Source: Bacteroidota bacterium (GTDB lineage: Bacteria; Bacteroidota; Ignavibacteria; UBA10030; SZUA-254). From it: a stretch of 64,000 nt of DNA. The stretch's first letter is position 1. Every line of letters begins with the position of its first letter. Under the pieces are notes generated by a model that saw only the letters and a program-made list of their open reading frames with translations, was not told the DNA's origin and searched no databases. Where the stretch lies: positions 1 to 64,000 of the forward strand of contig DATDFQ010000019.1 in the NCBI GenBank assembly GCA_036522515.1. Direction: 5' to 3'. Position numbers and translations under genes: made by a program. Shown piece after piece: positions 42,468 through 50,969 of this stretch.

Positions 42468-44723
42468 TCACCGCAACAGAATCATCCGGTGTGTTTCGAT
42501 GAACTCTTTGGTGATCACCCGGTAGAAGTAGATGCCGGTGGGCACGGGAGAACCAAAGCTGTCTTTTCCGTCCCAACCGGGCGCACCGCTCGTCTGGTCG
42601 TGGAGGCCGGGCTCGAAATTTCCCGCGTCGACAACGCGCATCAGCCGTCCGAGGGCGTCATAGACCTTGATCACGACACTCGACCGGATCTTCAGCTGAA
42701 ACGGAATCAGCGCGAAGGGGGTTTGCTTCGGGATGAACGGATTGGGGAGGCTCTGTCCGACATGCTCCACTTCGTAGTTGGGCGGCGCCGGAGGAGGCGC
42801 GGGAGGAGCGCCTCCGCCGTCGGAAGTGACGAGAATGCAACCGTTCGATCCGACGATCCAGCCATGGTCATTGTCCGTGAAGGAAACGCCATAGAGAAGC
42901 CGGGCGGACGTCGTCGCCTGGACGATCCAATCGTCTCCGCCGTTCGAGGTATGGAGAATCGTTCCGGAGCTCCCGACAACCCAGCCCGAATTCTTGTCGA
43001 CAAAGTCGAGGGCAAGAAAATGCTGCGTCCCGAGGAACGGGGTGATCTCAGGGTGCCAGGTGAGCCCGCCGTTCGTGGACTTGATCAGCCGGTGAAACCT
43101 TCCGACGGCCCAGCCGGTGTCGGAATTAATGAACTGGATTTGAAAGAGGGCTCTGGCATCCCTCGCGACCTCGGTCCAGGTCGCGCCTCCGTCGGTCGTC
43201 TTCAAGATCGAAGTCGTGTCCGAATTCGCGCCGAAGACCGACGTGATCCAACCGGTCTGATTGTCAACGAAGAAGACCGAACTGAGGGTGAGCGAAGTGT
43301 CGAGCGCGGTTTCAGACCAGTCAGTCCCCCCGTTCGAGGTGTGGAGGATGGTGCCCCGCTGGCCCACGACCCAGCCGTTCTGGGGGTCGGGAAAGTAAAT
43401 GGAGAGGAGCGCATTCGACGAATCCAATTCGACTTTCGACCAGGTGAATCCGTCCGTTGTGCCGATCAGGGTTCCGGCGTCTCCGGCGGCCCAGCCCTTG
43501 CTGTCGGAGGTGAAGTAAGTCGCCCGGAGGGCGCTTCTCGTCGGCGTGGCCTCCTTCGCCCAGGTGGCTCCTCCGTCCGAGGTGCGGATCACCGTTCCCT
43601 GGGCTCCCACCGCCCACCCGAGGACCGGATCCCGGAACGTCGTCCCAAAGAGGTCGACCGTCACATTATTGCGAAACCGGGTCCAGACACCTCCCTGATT
43701 GACCGTGTACTTGATCTCTCCGTTGTCGCCGACGATCCAGCCGTTGGAGGCATCGCCGAAGGACAGGTCTCTCAGAGAGTTCACGGAGTCGAGCACCGAG
43801 GAGGACCAGGAGGTTCCGCCGTTCGAGGTCTGGAGGAGAACCCGCCCCCCGACCGCAAGTCCGACCGTCGGAGAAACGAACGTGATGCGGGACAGAATTG
43901 TCGAAGTGCCCGTGAACTGCCGGATCCAGTTGGCGCCTCCGTTTGTCGTCGCGAGGACGAGGCCTGAGGAGCCGGCGACCCACCCGGTGTCACGGTTGAC
44001 GAAATAGACGGACTGGTAATCCCGGATAAGCTGGGACGAGTCGGGGACATTGAACCAGGTGTCTCCCCCGTTCGTCGTCTTGAGGAGTGTCGCGAAATCG
44101 CCGACGCAGTAACCTGTCGTGCGCGTGGGGAAAAAGACGGATCTCAGGTCCTGGGTGGTATGGCTCACGAGCAACTTCCACTGGATTCCGCCGTCTGTCG
44201 TCCGAAGGATCGCCCCGGAATCGCCCGCGCAAAAACCGACATTTCCGCCGGCGCCGGCCACCGAGTTCAGTCCCCTGCCGCCCGCCGGTGAATTCCTCGC
44301 AACCCAATCCGTGCCGCTGTCGCTTGTGAAGAAGATGCTTCCGGAGCTGCCGACGATCCAGCCGGTGGAGGGGTTCGGGAAGAAAACGGACTTCAGGTTG
44401 ATTTCGGGGTTTGCGGTGACTTCAAGGGTCCGCCAGGTCGCGCCCCCGTCGACGCTTCTCAGGCAGGTGCCGAGTTTGCCGACCGCGACGATGGTATTGG
44501 CGTCGATCGCATCGACGCCGAGGAGGTCATTCCCTTGCGGGAGGGGATTCGCCCAGTTCCATCCGGTCTTTGGGCCGGTCTGGGAAAAGGAAAGAGTTGC
44601 GGCTGCCAGAATGAGAAAACCCGATAACACCGCACGGCGGACCGTCGATCTGGTCGTCGGTGTTCCAGGGCTTCGCGGCGCCCCCGCGGTCCCCATCCGG
44701 ATTGTGTTCCGCTGCCCGGCCAT
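42468..44723 (-). CDS. YCF48/BNR-repeat protein (13 repeats) with divergent FlgD/T9SS-type C-terminus
   Basis: A 751-aa protein with an N-terminal hydrophobic segment (LSGFLILAAATLSFSQ). It has 13 repeats of about 45 aa, each with a GxTWxxx or GxDWxxx Asp-box (GATWRTLEV, GTDWVARN, GIQWKLLVS ... GDDWIVQATT) and GW(I/V)VG strands, as in YCF48-type BNR propellers. Thirteen repeats suggest one large or two stacked propellers. The C-terminus is unusual: SLPNPFIPKQTPFALIPFQL and WDGKDSFGSPVPTGIYFYRV, closer to a FlgD-type Ig domain, ending RMILLR. Known YCF48 acts in photosystem II assembly, but extracellular relatives are common and no photosynthetic role is implied. It starts 14 bp after the upstream paralogue. 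Confidence 0.83.
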   Translation of the reverse strand: MAGQRNTIRMGTAGAPRSPGTPTTRSTVRRAVLSGFLILAAATLSFSQTGPKTGWNWANPLPQGNDLLGVDAIDANTIVAVGKLGTCLRSVDGGATWRTLEVTANPEINLKSVFFPNPSTGWIVGSSGSIFFTSDSGTDWVARNSPAGGRGLNSVAGAGGNVGFCAGDSGAILRTTDGGIQWKLLVSHTTQDLRSVFFPTRTTGYCVGDFATLLKTTNGGDTWFNVPDSSQLIRDYQSVYFVNRDTGWVAGSSGLVLATTNGGANWIRQFTGTSTILSRITFVSPTVGLAVGGRVLLQTSNGGTSWSSSVLDSVNSLRDLSFGDASNGWIVGDNGEIKYTVNQGGVWTRFRNNVTVDLFGTTFRDPVLGWAVGAQGTVIRTSDGGATWAKEATPTRSALRATYFTSDSKGWAAGDAGTLIGTTDGFTWSKVELDSSNALLSIYFPDPQNGWVVGQRGTILHTSNGGTDWSETALDTSLTLSSVFFVDNQTGWITSVFGANSDTTSILKTTDGGATWTEVARDARALFQIQFINSDTGWAVGRFHRLIKSTNGGLTWHPEITPFLGTQHFLALDFVDKNSGWVVGSSGTILHTSNGGDDWIVQATTSARLLYGVSFTDNDHGWIVGSNGCILVTSDGGGAPPAPPPAPPNYEVEHVGQSLPNPFIPKQTPFALIPFQLKIRSSVVIKVYDALGRLMRVVDAGNFEPGLHDQTSGAPGWDGKDSFGSPVPTGIYFYRVITKEFIETHRMILLR

Positions 44724-44737
44724 GCCCGCTCAAACCC

Positions 44738-47017
44738 TCATCTCAACAACAGCATCTTGTGAACGTCTATGAATTTGCCTCCGTCGACTACGAGCCGGTA
44801 GAGGTAGACGCCCGAGGGGAGATCCCTTCCCCGCGCATTCCTCCCGTTGAACAGAAGCGAGTGCCGTCCGGGCTCGAGCTTCTCATCCCGGACCAGCGTG
44901 GCGACCTCCTGGCCGAGGAGATCGTATATTTTCAGGGAAACCGTGCCTCCTCTCAGGAGATCGAAGGCGATCACCGTCGAAGGGTTGAACGGGTTGGGGT
45001 AATTGGTCGAAAGCGGAGCCTGCCTCGGCGCGAGCGGCGCACCCGCCTGGATGAACGCGGGGCTTGTGTTCTTGAGAATCGCGCCGTTTGAGCCGACGGC
45101 CCACGCATTGAGAGGATTCAGCACGGCGAGCGCGTAGAGGTTCCTGCTCGTACCGGACACCTGGCCGACCCAGGTGCTTCCGCCGTCGGAGGTGTAAAGC
45201 ATCACTCCCCCGATCCCGCACGCCCATGCGTGCGTGGCATCGTAGCATTGGATCGCGGTCAACGAGCGGACCGTGCCTGAAATTTGAGCGGCCCAGGAGA
45301 ATCCTCCGTCGGAGGTGTGCAGAATCGTGCCCCGATCTCCCACGGCCCACCCGTCGGTCTCCGAGGAGAAGTTTACCGCGCGCAGGGTGCGTGTCGTGTT
45401 CGTCGGCTGCGTAACCCAATCGGCTCCGCCGTTTGTCGTGGCGGAGAGAACGCCGCCGGAACCCGCCGCCCAGCCGTATTCCGAATTCAGAAATTGAATG
45501 CCGTAAAAATTCTTTCCGGTGCGCGTGAAGATCGGGGACCAACTCACACCCCCGTTCGTCGTCCGCAATATCTTGCCGGCGTTGGCCGCGAGATACCCGG
45601 TCTGCGGGTCGATAAACTGGATGGCGTTATAGTTCAGACTGTTGCCGGTCGGCGACGGGACCCAGCTCGCGCCGCCGTCGATGGTCTTGAGCAGAAGGCC
45701 GCTCTTCCCCGCCGCCCAACCGTTCAAAGCGTCGCGGAAATAGAGCCCTGTCAGGTTTTTCAAGAGGCCGGAGGATTGTGGCGCCCAGGTTCCCCCGCCG
45801 TTTGTGGTATGGAGGACCACCCCGCGGTTTCCGACGACCCATCCGTTGAGCGTGTCGGGGAACGAGACTGCGAGCAGGTTCGACGAGATCTGGACTTCAT
45901 GCGACTTATGCATCCAGGTCACGCCGCCGTCGGTCGTCGCGAGCATTTCTCCGCCCGTCCCCACGACCCAGCCGTTATTCAAATCGGCGAACTTCAGACC
46001 GGTCAGCGAGCGGACCGAGCCCGAGTTCTGGAGATTCCAGATCCCGCCGGCATTCACGGTCTTGTAGATTTTTCCCCTGTCGCCCACGATCCAGCCGTTA
46101 TTCCGATCGAGGAATTGCACCCCGTACAGAAAGCTGGCGGTCACGGGAGCGAAACTGATCCAGTGATCACCGCCGTCAATTGTGGCGATGATCGTGCCGG
46201 TCTGCCCGACGGCAAAGCCGTGCGTGCGGTCGACAAACGAAGCGGAGCTGAGATGGCTGATGGTCCCGGGATTTTTCGCGGTCCAGGTTGCGCCTCCGTC
46301 GGTCGTCGCAAACACCGTGCCGCTGTCTCCGACGACCCAACCGTAGGAGGGATCGACGAACCGGACGTCGTTCAGGTTCTTCGAGGTGGGGAGGACGGTC
46401 CGGTTCCAGGTGATGCCCCCGTCCACCGTCGAAAGAAGAATTCCGACGTGACCCACGACCCACCCGCGGAGATTGTCAATAAAGAAGAGTCCATAGAGGG
46501 CGGACGAGGTATTCGAAACCAGCCGGTGCCAGGTCGCGCCCGCATCGGTCGTCCGGACGATCGAGCCGAACGAGCCGACCGCGAATGCCGAATCGGGGCT
46601 GACCAGATTGACCGCCGAGAGGAAACCGCTCACACCCCCGGTGACGATCCGCGGGTTCCAGGTCGTCCCGGCGTCGCTCGACATGAGGCTTGTGCCGAGC
46701 TGCCCGACGAACAGGACGGAATCCCGGTTCAGAAGATCGACCCCGTAGAGGTTATTCCCATTCAAAACGGGGTTTTGCCATTGCCAGGAAGGCATCAACG
46801 TGTCAGCGGCAAGGTCCAGGTCATCTACATAAAACACCGAATCGCCGTAAAGAACTCCCGGATCGGAATTATCCTGGTTGTAGAACGCATCGGTCGTATC
46901 CGCGCCGTCCTGCGCCTTGCAACGGCTCGTCCCCGCAAGGAAGAGCGCGAGAGCCGCGAGCATCAGAAACGCGAACCGGCTCGCACGCACCCGCCCTTTC
47001 ATATTCTCTCCATTCAT
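44738..47017 (-). CDS. YCF48/BNR-repeat protein (13 repeats) with T9SS sorting domain
   Basis: The chosen start is the ATG at 47017, five bases after GGAGG (about 759 aa); a longer frame begins ten codons upstream without support. The signal peptide is SRFAFLMLAALALFLAGTSRCKA. There are 13 Asp-box repeats (GTTWNPRIVT, GATWHRLVS, GITWNRTVLP ... GSTWVGQVSG) separated by GWVVG or GWAAG strands. The sorting domain has TNYPNPFNPSTVIAFDL and ends KMLLLR. The same repeat number as the downstream neighbour, and the 14-bp gap, point to tandem duplication followed by divergence of the C-terminus. It is probably a secreted or surface propeller of unknown ligand. Confidence 0.87.
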   Translation of the reverse strand: MNGENMKGRVRASRFAFLMLAALALFLAGTSRCKAQDGADTTDAFYNQDNSDPGVLYGDSVFYVDDLDLAADTLMPSWQWQNPVLNGNNLYGVDLLNRDSVLFVGQLGTSLMSSDAGTTWNPRIVTGGVSGFLSAVNLVSPDSAFAVGSFGSIVRTTDAGATWHRLVSNTSSALYGLFFIDNLRGWVVGHVGILLSTVDGGITWNRTVLPTSKNLNDVRFVDPSYGWVVGDSGTVFATTDGGATWTAKNPGTISHLSSASFVDRTHGFAVGQTGTIIATIDGGDHWISFAPVTASFLYGVQFLDRNNGWIVGDRGKIYKTVNAGGIWNLQNSGSVRSLTGLKFADLNNGWVVGTGGEMLATTDGGVTWMHKSHEVQISSNLLAVSFPDTLNGWVVGNRGVVLHTTNGGGTWAPQSSGLLKNLTGLYFRDALNGWAAGKSGLLLKTIDGGASWVPSPTGNSLNYNAIQFIDPQTGYLAANAGKILRTTNGGVSWSPIFTRTGKNFYGIQFLNSEYGWAAGSGGVLSATTNGGADWVTQPTNTTRTLRAVNFSSETDGWAVGDRGTILHTSDGGFSWAAQISGTVRSLTAIQCYDATHAWACGIGGVMLYTSDGGSTWVGQVSGTSRNLYALAVLNPLNAWAVGSNGAILKNTSPAFIQAGAPLAPRQAPLSTNYPNPFNPSTVIAFDLLRGGTVSLKIYDLLGQEVATLVRDEKLEPGRHSLLFNGRNARGRDLPSGVYLYRLVVDGGKFIDVHKMLLLR

Positions 47018-47074
47018 AGTACCCTCCGACACAGTGTGACCCGACATCCGCCATCCATGACCAAACCCCTTAGC

Positions 47075-47201
47075 GTGTCATTCTGAGGAGCGAAGCGACG
47101 AAGAATCTGTCTTTGCTGTTTCGACGCCGTAGGGGATCCTTCGCGGAGTCTACACTGAGCGAAGCGAACGTGCTCAGGATGACAACCGCGCAGGATGACA
47201 A
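47075..47201. repeat. Long GTCATCCTGAGC-type inverted repeat
   Basis: GTGTCATTCTGAGGAGCGAAG...AAGAATCTG faces GGGGATCCTTCGCGGAG...GTGCTCAGGATGACA, followed by a partial extra CGCAGGATGACA. A GCGAAGCGAACG insertion interrupts the right arm. It lies between the usher and the BNR gene pair. Confidence 0.7.
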
Positions 47202-47210
47202 TCTCTTTTC

Positions 47211-49805
47211 TCATCTCGACAACAGGAAATCTACTCCCGCCACTTCGTCCCCCTCGGCCTTTGCATGCACCTCGACGACACGGAACAATTCCTTTGCGAT
47301 ATAGCCCTGCTGGGTGACCTGGGACTGCTCCAGCGAAACCCTGTAGGTCCCCGGCGGCACTCCGATGAACTCAAACTCGCCGGTGGAATACGTGATGGCC
47401 GTGAGCGAGAACGCCTTCTCATCAGCGGGCGCATTCTCCGCCCGGAGAGTCACGTTGAGCCCTTCCGCCGGGAGCACTTTCTTCTCTCCCGTAAATTCGA
47501 TCTTTCCCCGGACGATGCCGCCCACAACGATCGGGAGATCGACCTGGCTGAACTGATTCGGCTCCGAGAACGCGGCCACGTTCAGATACCGCGGAACCCA
47601 GAGGGGGTTGTCCAGCGTCTGGGGTTCCAGCGTCATCACATACTCCTCATAGGGGAGAGTATGCTGGAGGCCAAATCCGATCCCGGGCGTGTATCGCAGA
47701 TACTGATTGCCGAAGAGGCTGGAACTCCTGATGCGGGCTTTCGTGACGACTTCTTCGCCCGGATCGCGCACACCGTTGGCGTTGGCATCGACAAACGGCT
47801 GAACGTTCAGGCCGCCGAATCCGACTCTCGAGTTGAGGTAGTCGAAGAAGAAATGGTTCGACGCGGAGGAATATCCGATGGAGCCGGTGACACTCTCCGA
47901 CGCCCGGAAGCCGCCCTGCCCTCCGGAAGCGACCACCGCACGGAACAGGCTGAACGGAAAATAGTAGGAGACCTGGACGCCGGCCAGCGTATTCTGCGCT
48001 TCGAACGCTCTCTGGTAGAAGACGTCGAGCCAGAATTCCCGCGTAACGCGCTTGCTGAAATCGATGCGGAGATCCCTGAAACCCCCGTCGGTATGGAAAT
48101 ACCGGGTGGCACCGCGGAGCAGAAAGCCCGAGGGAGCCCGGATCGCGAGCGAGACCGAGGTGAAGGCGTCCAGGACCGTCTCACCCTGAGGATCGACCTT
48201 CCACGACCGGCGGTGAGTGATGCGGGGAGTGAAGATGCCGAGCTGCCCGCCCAGAGAGATCTGGAAAATCCGTTCGCGGCCCGACGCGAACATGGTCTGC
48301 CTTCCGAGGAGATCGAGGCCCAACCTCGAGCCGCCGATCCGGAGCGGCAGGTTCACCGTCGCGGTCCCTTCATCGGTGATGTTCCGCGGATTGTAAAAGA
48401 CGTTTCGCGCAAACCACGAATAGGTGAGCGACCCGCCCGCCGAGGTCGGATAGCTGAGGCTCAACTGCGCCGTGGAGAACGCCGTGGGCGCGTAGGTAAA
48501 GTCGCCGAACAGCGACCCCGTAATCCTCGCGGTCGTCGTGAAGAGCGGATGGAACTTACGGTTCACGTTAAAGAGCGTGGGAGAATAGTAGTCGATCCCC
48601 GTCCCGATCGTGAGCGCGTCATTGACGCCCCATTGGATCACGCCGTTCCCGTACCACTCGTCGTTCAGGAGCCGCATCTCGCCGCCGGCGAGGCTGTACT
48701 GGACCTCCCCGGGCGGGATCATCGTGGGCGGAACGACGATCCGGTAGTCGATATCGTACTCGACGCCGAACTGGTCGTACTTTTTCACGGTGTAATTCGT
48801 GACGCCGTAGGTAATCAGAGTCGGAAAATTGAAGCGGCCCGAGGCGGTTCCGGCCTGGAAATCGATCAGGGATCCGCCGTAATACAAATCGGAAAGCTCG
48901 CCGGTCTGCAACTGTCCCTCGATGTTTTCCGTCACGAACAGAAGCCTGCGCGGCGCCGGCCTGTTCGTAATCTCAGCGCCGAACACGCTGGAGGGGACGA
49001 GTCCGGTCGTGATAATATCCCCCAGGTTGATCTGCCTGACGGCAGAATTGTCGAGGAACGCGTAGCGCAGGCGCGAACTCACGTCATTCCATGTCGGGTC
49101 ATGATGGCTCTGGCCATCAAACCGCGTATCCAGATCGCCGTACAGGAACTGGTTGCCGAGCCGCAGTGAAAAATCCTGCCGCGGAATCCCGTGCTGCGAT
49201 TCCTGCGCCCCAAACGAATAGTCCAACCTCCCGACTCCGAAAGCGGAGACCTGACGGGGCAGCGTGTACTCCGCCAGCGGAATTTTTCCCAACAGGAATT
49301 TTCTTCGCCGGGCGTATTCCCTGTCGCGCTCGAGAAAAATCGGAAGCGCCTCCTTGGTGGTCAGGGTGATATCGAGCCGCCGCGGGTTATACTTCAGCTG
49401 GAGACCGAACAGGGCTTCAAACAGGTCGATCCGAAGAAAGAGGTCCCCGGGACGAATCACGGCGTCGTTCGGAGCGATTGAGGGGGATTTGCCCCCGACT
49501 TTCGCGGACGGGGCGCCGGCGTCGATCCGGTAGGAGTTGTCGGGGCGAATGTAGAAGCCGTCCACAACCCCGGTGGCGGCGTTGTAGTTGTAGTTGAGAC
49601 GGAGAAACTTGAACAGCGCGACCATGGGAACATAGACCTGTGTTCCGCGCGCAATGATATCGAATTCGGTTCTGCCGATCCCCCTGATCGTCAGCGTCAC
49701 GGGGACCATCTGCACCGTATCAGCCGCCGGCCTGGTCTGCGCGCGGCCACTCATGGCGCCGAGAGTAACAAATATGAGAAGAGACAAGATCCATTTCGCC
49801 CTCAT
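47211..49805 (-). CDS. Outer-membrane usher-like protein (chaperone-usher pathway)
   Basis: An 864-aa protein preceded by GGGAG (7 bp) with a signal peptide (ILSLLIFVTLGAMSGRAQ). Residues about 30-155 form an N-terminal domain (VYVPMVALFKFLRLNYNY, LFEALFGLQLKYN). From about 170 there are alternating aromatic/polar strands of a barrel. Residues about 285-350 match the usher middle (plug) domain pattern (ENIEGQLQTGELSDLYYGGS, ITYGVTNYTVKKYDQFGVEY, IPPGEVQYSLAGGE). Near 672 is FVDANANGVRDPGEE. A carboxypeptidase-like domain closes it (about 775-864, GEFEFIGVPPGTYRVSLEQS). With a chaperone and a DUF4402 subunit gene directly upstream, I infer a pore for fibre subunits. An unrelated surface barrel remains possible. 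Confidence 0.78.
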   Translation of the reverse strand: MRAKWILSLLIFVTLGAMSGRAQTRPAADTVQMVPVTLTIRGIGRTEFDIIARGTQVYVPMVALFKFLRLNYNYNAATGVVDGFYIRPDNSYRIDAGAPSAKVGGKSPSIAPNDAVIRPGDLFLRIDLFEALFGLQLKYNPRRLDITLTTKEALPIFLERDREYARRRKFLLGKIPLAEYTLPRQVSAFGVGRLDYSFGAQESQHGIPRQDFSLRLGNQFLYGDLDTRFDGQSHHDPTWNDVSSRLRYAFLDNSAVRQINLGDIITTGLVPSSVFGAEITNRPAPRRLLFVTENIEGQLQTGELSDLYYGGSLIDFQAGTASGRFNFPTLITYGVTNYTVKKYDQFGVEYDIDYRIVVPPTMIPPGEVQYSLAGGEMRLLNDEWYGNGVIQWGVNDALTIGTGIDYYSPTLFNVNRKFHPLFTTTARITGSLFGDFTYAPTAFSTAQLSLSYPTSAGGSLTYSWFARNVFYNPRNITDEGTATVNLPLRIGGSRLGLDLLGRQTMFASGRERIFQISLGGQLGIFTPRITHRRSWKVDPQGETVLDAFTSVSLAIRAPSGFLLRGATRYFHTDGGFRDLRIDFSKRVTREFWLDVFYQRAFEAQNTLAGVQVSYYFPFSLFRAVVASGGQGGFRASESVTGSIGYSSASNHFFFDYLNSRVGFGGLNVQPFVDANANGVRDPGEEVVTKARIRSSSLFGNQYLRYTPGIGFGLQHTLPYEEYVMTLEPQTLDNPLWVPRYLNVAAFSEPNQFSQVDLPIVVGGIVRGKIEFTGEKKVLPAEGLNVTLRAENAPADEKAFSLTAITYSTGEFEFIGVPPGTYRVSLEQSQVTQQGYIAKELFRVVEVHAKAEGDEVAGVDFLLSR

Positions 49806-49836
49806 GCATCAGCTCCCTGTTCAGCCACGGCCACCC

Positions 49837-50721
49837 TCAGGGAAGCGTGATTTCTTGGGTGTACTTGACCGGATCGGTCTTGATCAGATACTCGTTCTGC
49901 ACACCCGGCCTGCGCGTTGCGAAGGTCACTTCCAGGCTATAGGTCCCGGCCGGGACTGTGGACACGTCAAGGAGGTAAGGATAGTCGATATCTTTGTAGA
50001 CTGCGACCTGATGATCGTCGCTCTTCACGATCTGGCCGTCGTGGTTTCTCAACCGGAGAGACATGGTCCCCCAATACGAAGCCGTCCCGGTCCTGTTAAG
50101 ACCGATGCCAAGAAGGAGTTTTCCCTTGAGCGGCGATCCCGTCACGTGAGTGATCGTAAGCCCCGTCGTAACGTGGCCGACCCGGTAATGGAGAGGGATA
50201 TCGATCTGGGAGATGTATTGCAGGTGCATCTGGAGATTGCCGCCGGGAGCGGTCGCCGCTTTGTTCTTCAATTCCCGGTCGAAGGAACTTACCACGACCC
50301 GCGCCCAGTACTCCCCCGGTGCCAGGCCCGGAGGGGGAGAAATCATGACGCGCACCAGCTGCGACTCCTTGGGTCCGAGCACAAACCGCTGTGGAAACGC
50401 CCTGATCCATGTGACGGCCGCGGGCTCGTTCACATAAGGCGAATCGACATAGTGCATCGCAAATTTACCGCTATCGCCCGCGACGGGATAGCCGTACTTG
50501 AATTCCACCCACGCCTCCTGGCGGGTTTCGGTCGGGTTGGTCACGCTTACCGAAACCGTCCTGCTCGGGAGGGTGAGGAAGAGATAAAGGGGATAGACAT
50601 CGACGCCGGCGAGAAGATTCGCCGGGGTGAGCAGCGCGAGGAGTAGTCCGGCAATCCACGCGAAGCGCGAAACAAGGAAGGGGCTTCTTCTGCTCTTGGT
50701 ATCTCGCAATGTTTCCATCAT
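49837..50721 (-). CDS. Periplasmic pilus-assembly chaperone-like protein
   Basis: About 294 aa from ATG 50721 (an ATG at 50718 and a TTG at 50727 are also possible; no strong ribosome site). The signal peptide is AWIAGLLLALLTPANLLAG. The mature N-terminus VDVYPLYLFLTLPSRTVSVS and the later FPQRFVLGPKESQLVRVMIS and PGEYWARVVVSSF follow the first Ig domain of PapD-type chaperones (proline, 'P..F.L.P...Q.VRV' strand, 'GEYWA'). ISQIDIPLHYRVG matches the start of the second domain. Such chaperones donate a strand to fold pilin subunits in the periplasm. It lies 31 bp upstream of the usher-like gene and downstream of the pilin-like gene. Confidence 0.8.
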   Translation of the reverse strand: MMETLRDTKSRRSPFLVSRFAWIAGLLLALLTPANLLAGVDVYPLYLFLTLPSRTVSVSVTNPTETRQEAWVEFKYGYPVAGDSGKFAMHYVDSPYVNEPAAVTWIRAFPQRFVLGPKESQLVRVMISPPPGLAPGEYWARVVVSSFDRELKNKAATAPGGNLQMHLQYISQIDIPLHYRVGHVTTGLTITHVTGSPLKGKLLLGIGLNRTGTASYWGTMSLRLRNHDGQIVKSDDHQVAVYKDIDYPYLLDVSTVPAGTYSLEVTFATRRPGVQNEYLIKTDPVKYTQEITLP

Positions 50722-50890
50722 TCCCAAGTGTGTTAGTAGGTGATGCTCGCCGGGTGATTCCAGAACGCGCCGGAAGGCAGAGAGGATTGGTGAGGCTATT
50801 CCGGTGAAGAGACTGTTTCGTTGGCCCTTCTCGCCCCCAGGGAATCAAAACTTTCAAAGGGAGGTGCGACAGTCGCGCGTTCCTCTAATT

Positions 50891-50943
50891 AAATGAAGAG
50901 GTACCTCTGATCATTTTTCATAACCATTGGTACCCCTTCATTT
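50891..50943 (-). promoter_or_regulatory. 15-bp inverted repeat between pilin-like and chaperone genes
   Basis: On the minus strand AAATGAAGGGGTACC, a 23-nt spacer, then GGTACCTCTTCATTT. All 15 positions pair (one G-U). It lies 27 bp after the stop of the pilin-like gene. The downstream run is AATTAGAGG rather than a U-tract, so a stabilising or processing hairpin that keeps pilin mRNA more abundant is likelier than full termination. An operator is an alternative. Confidence 0.6.
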
Positions 50944-50969
50944 GGAAAACAGTACAAAAGAACTAAAGC

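Noticed and set aside
42468-47017. Photosystem II assembly factor function from YCF48 similarity
   Set aside because: The proteins are exported with T9SS-type ends and there is no photosynthetic context; only the repeat fold is shared.
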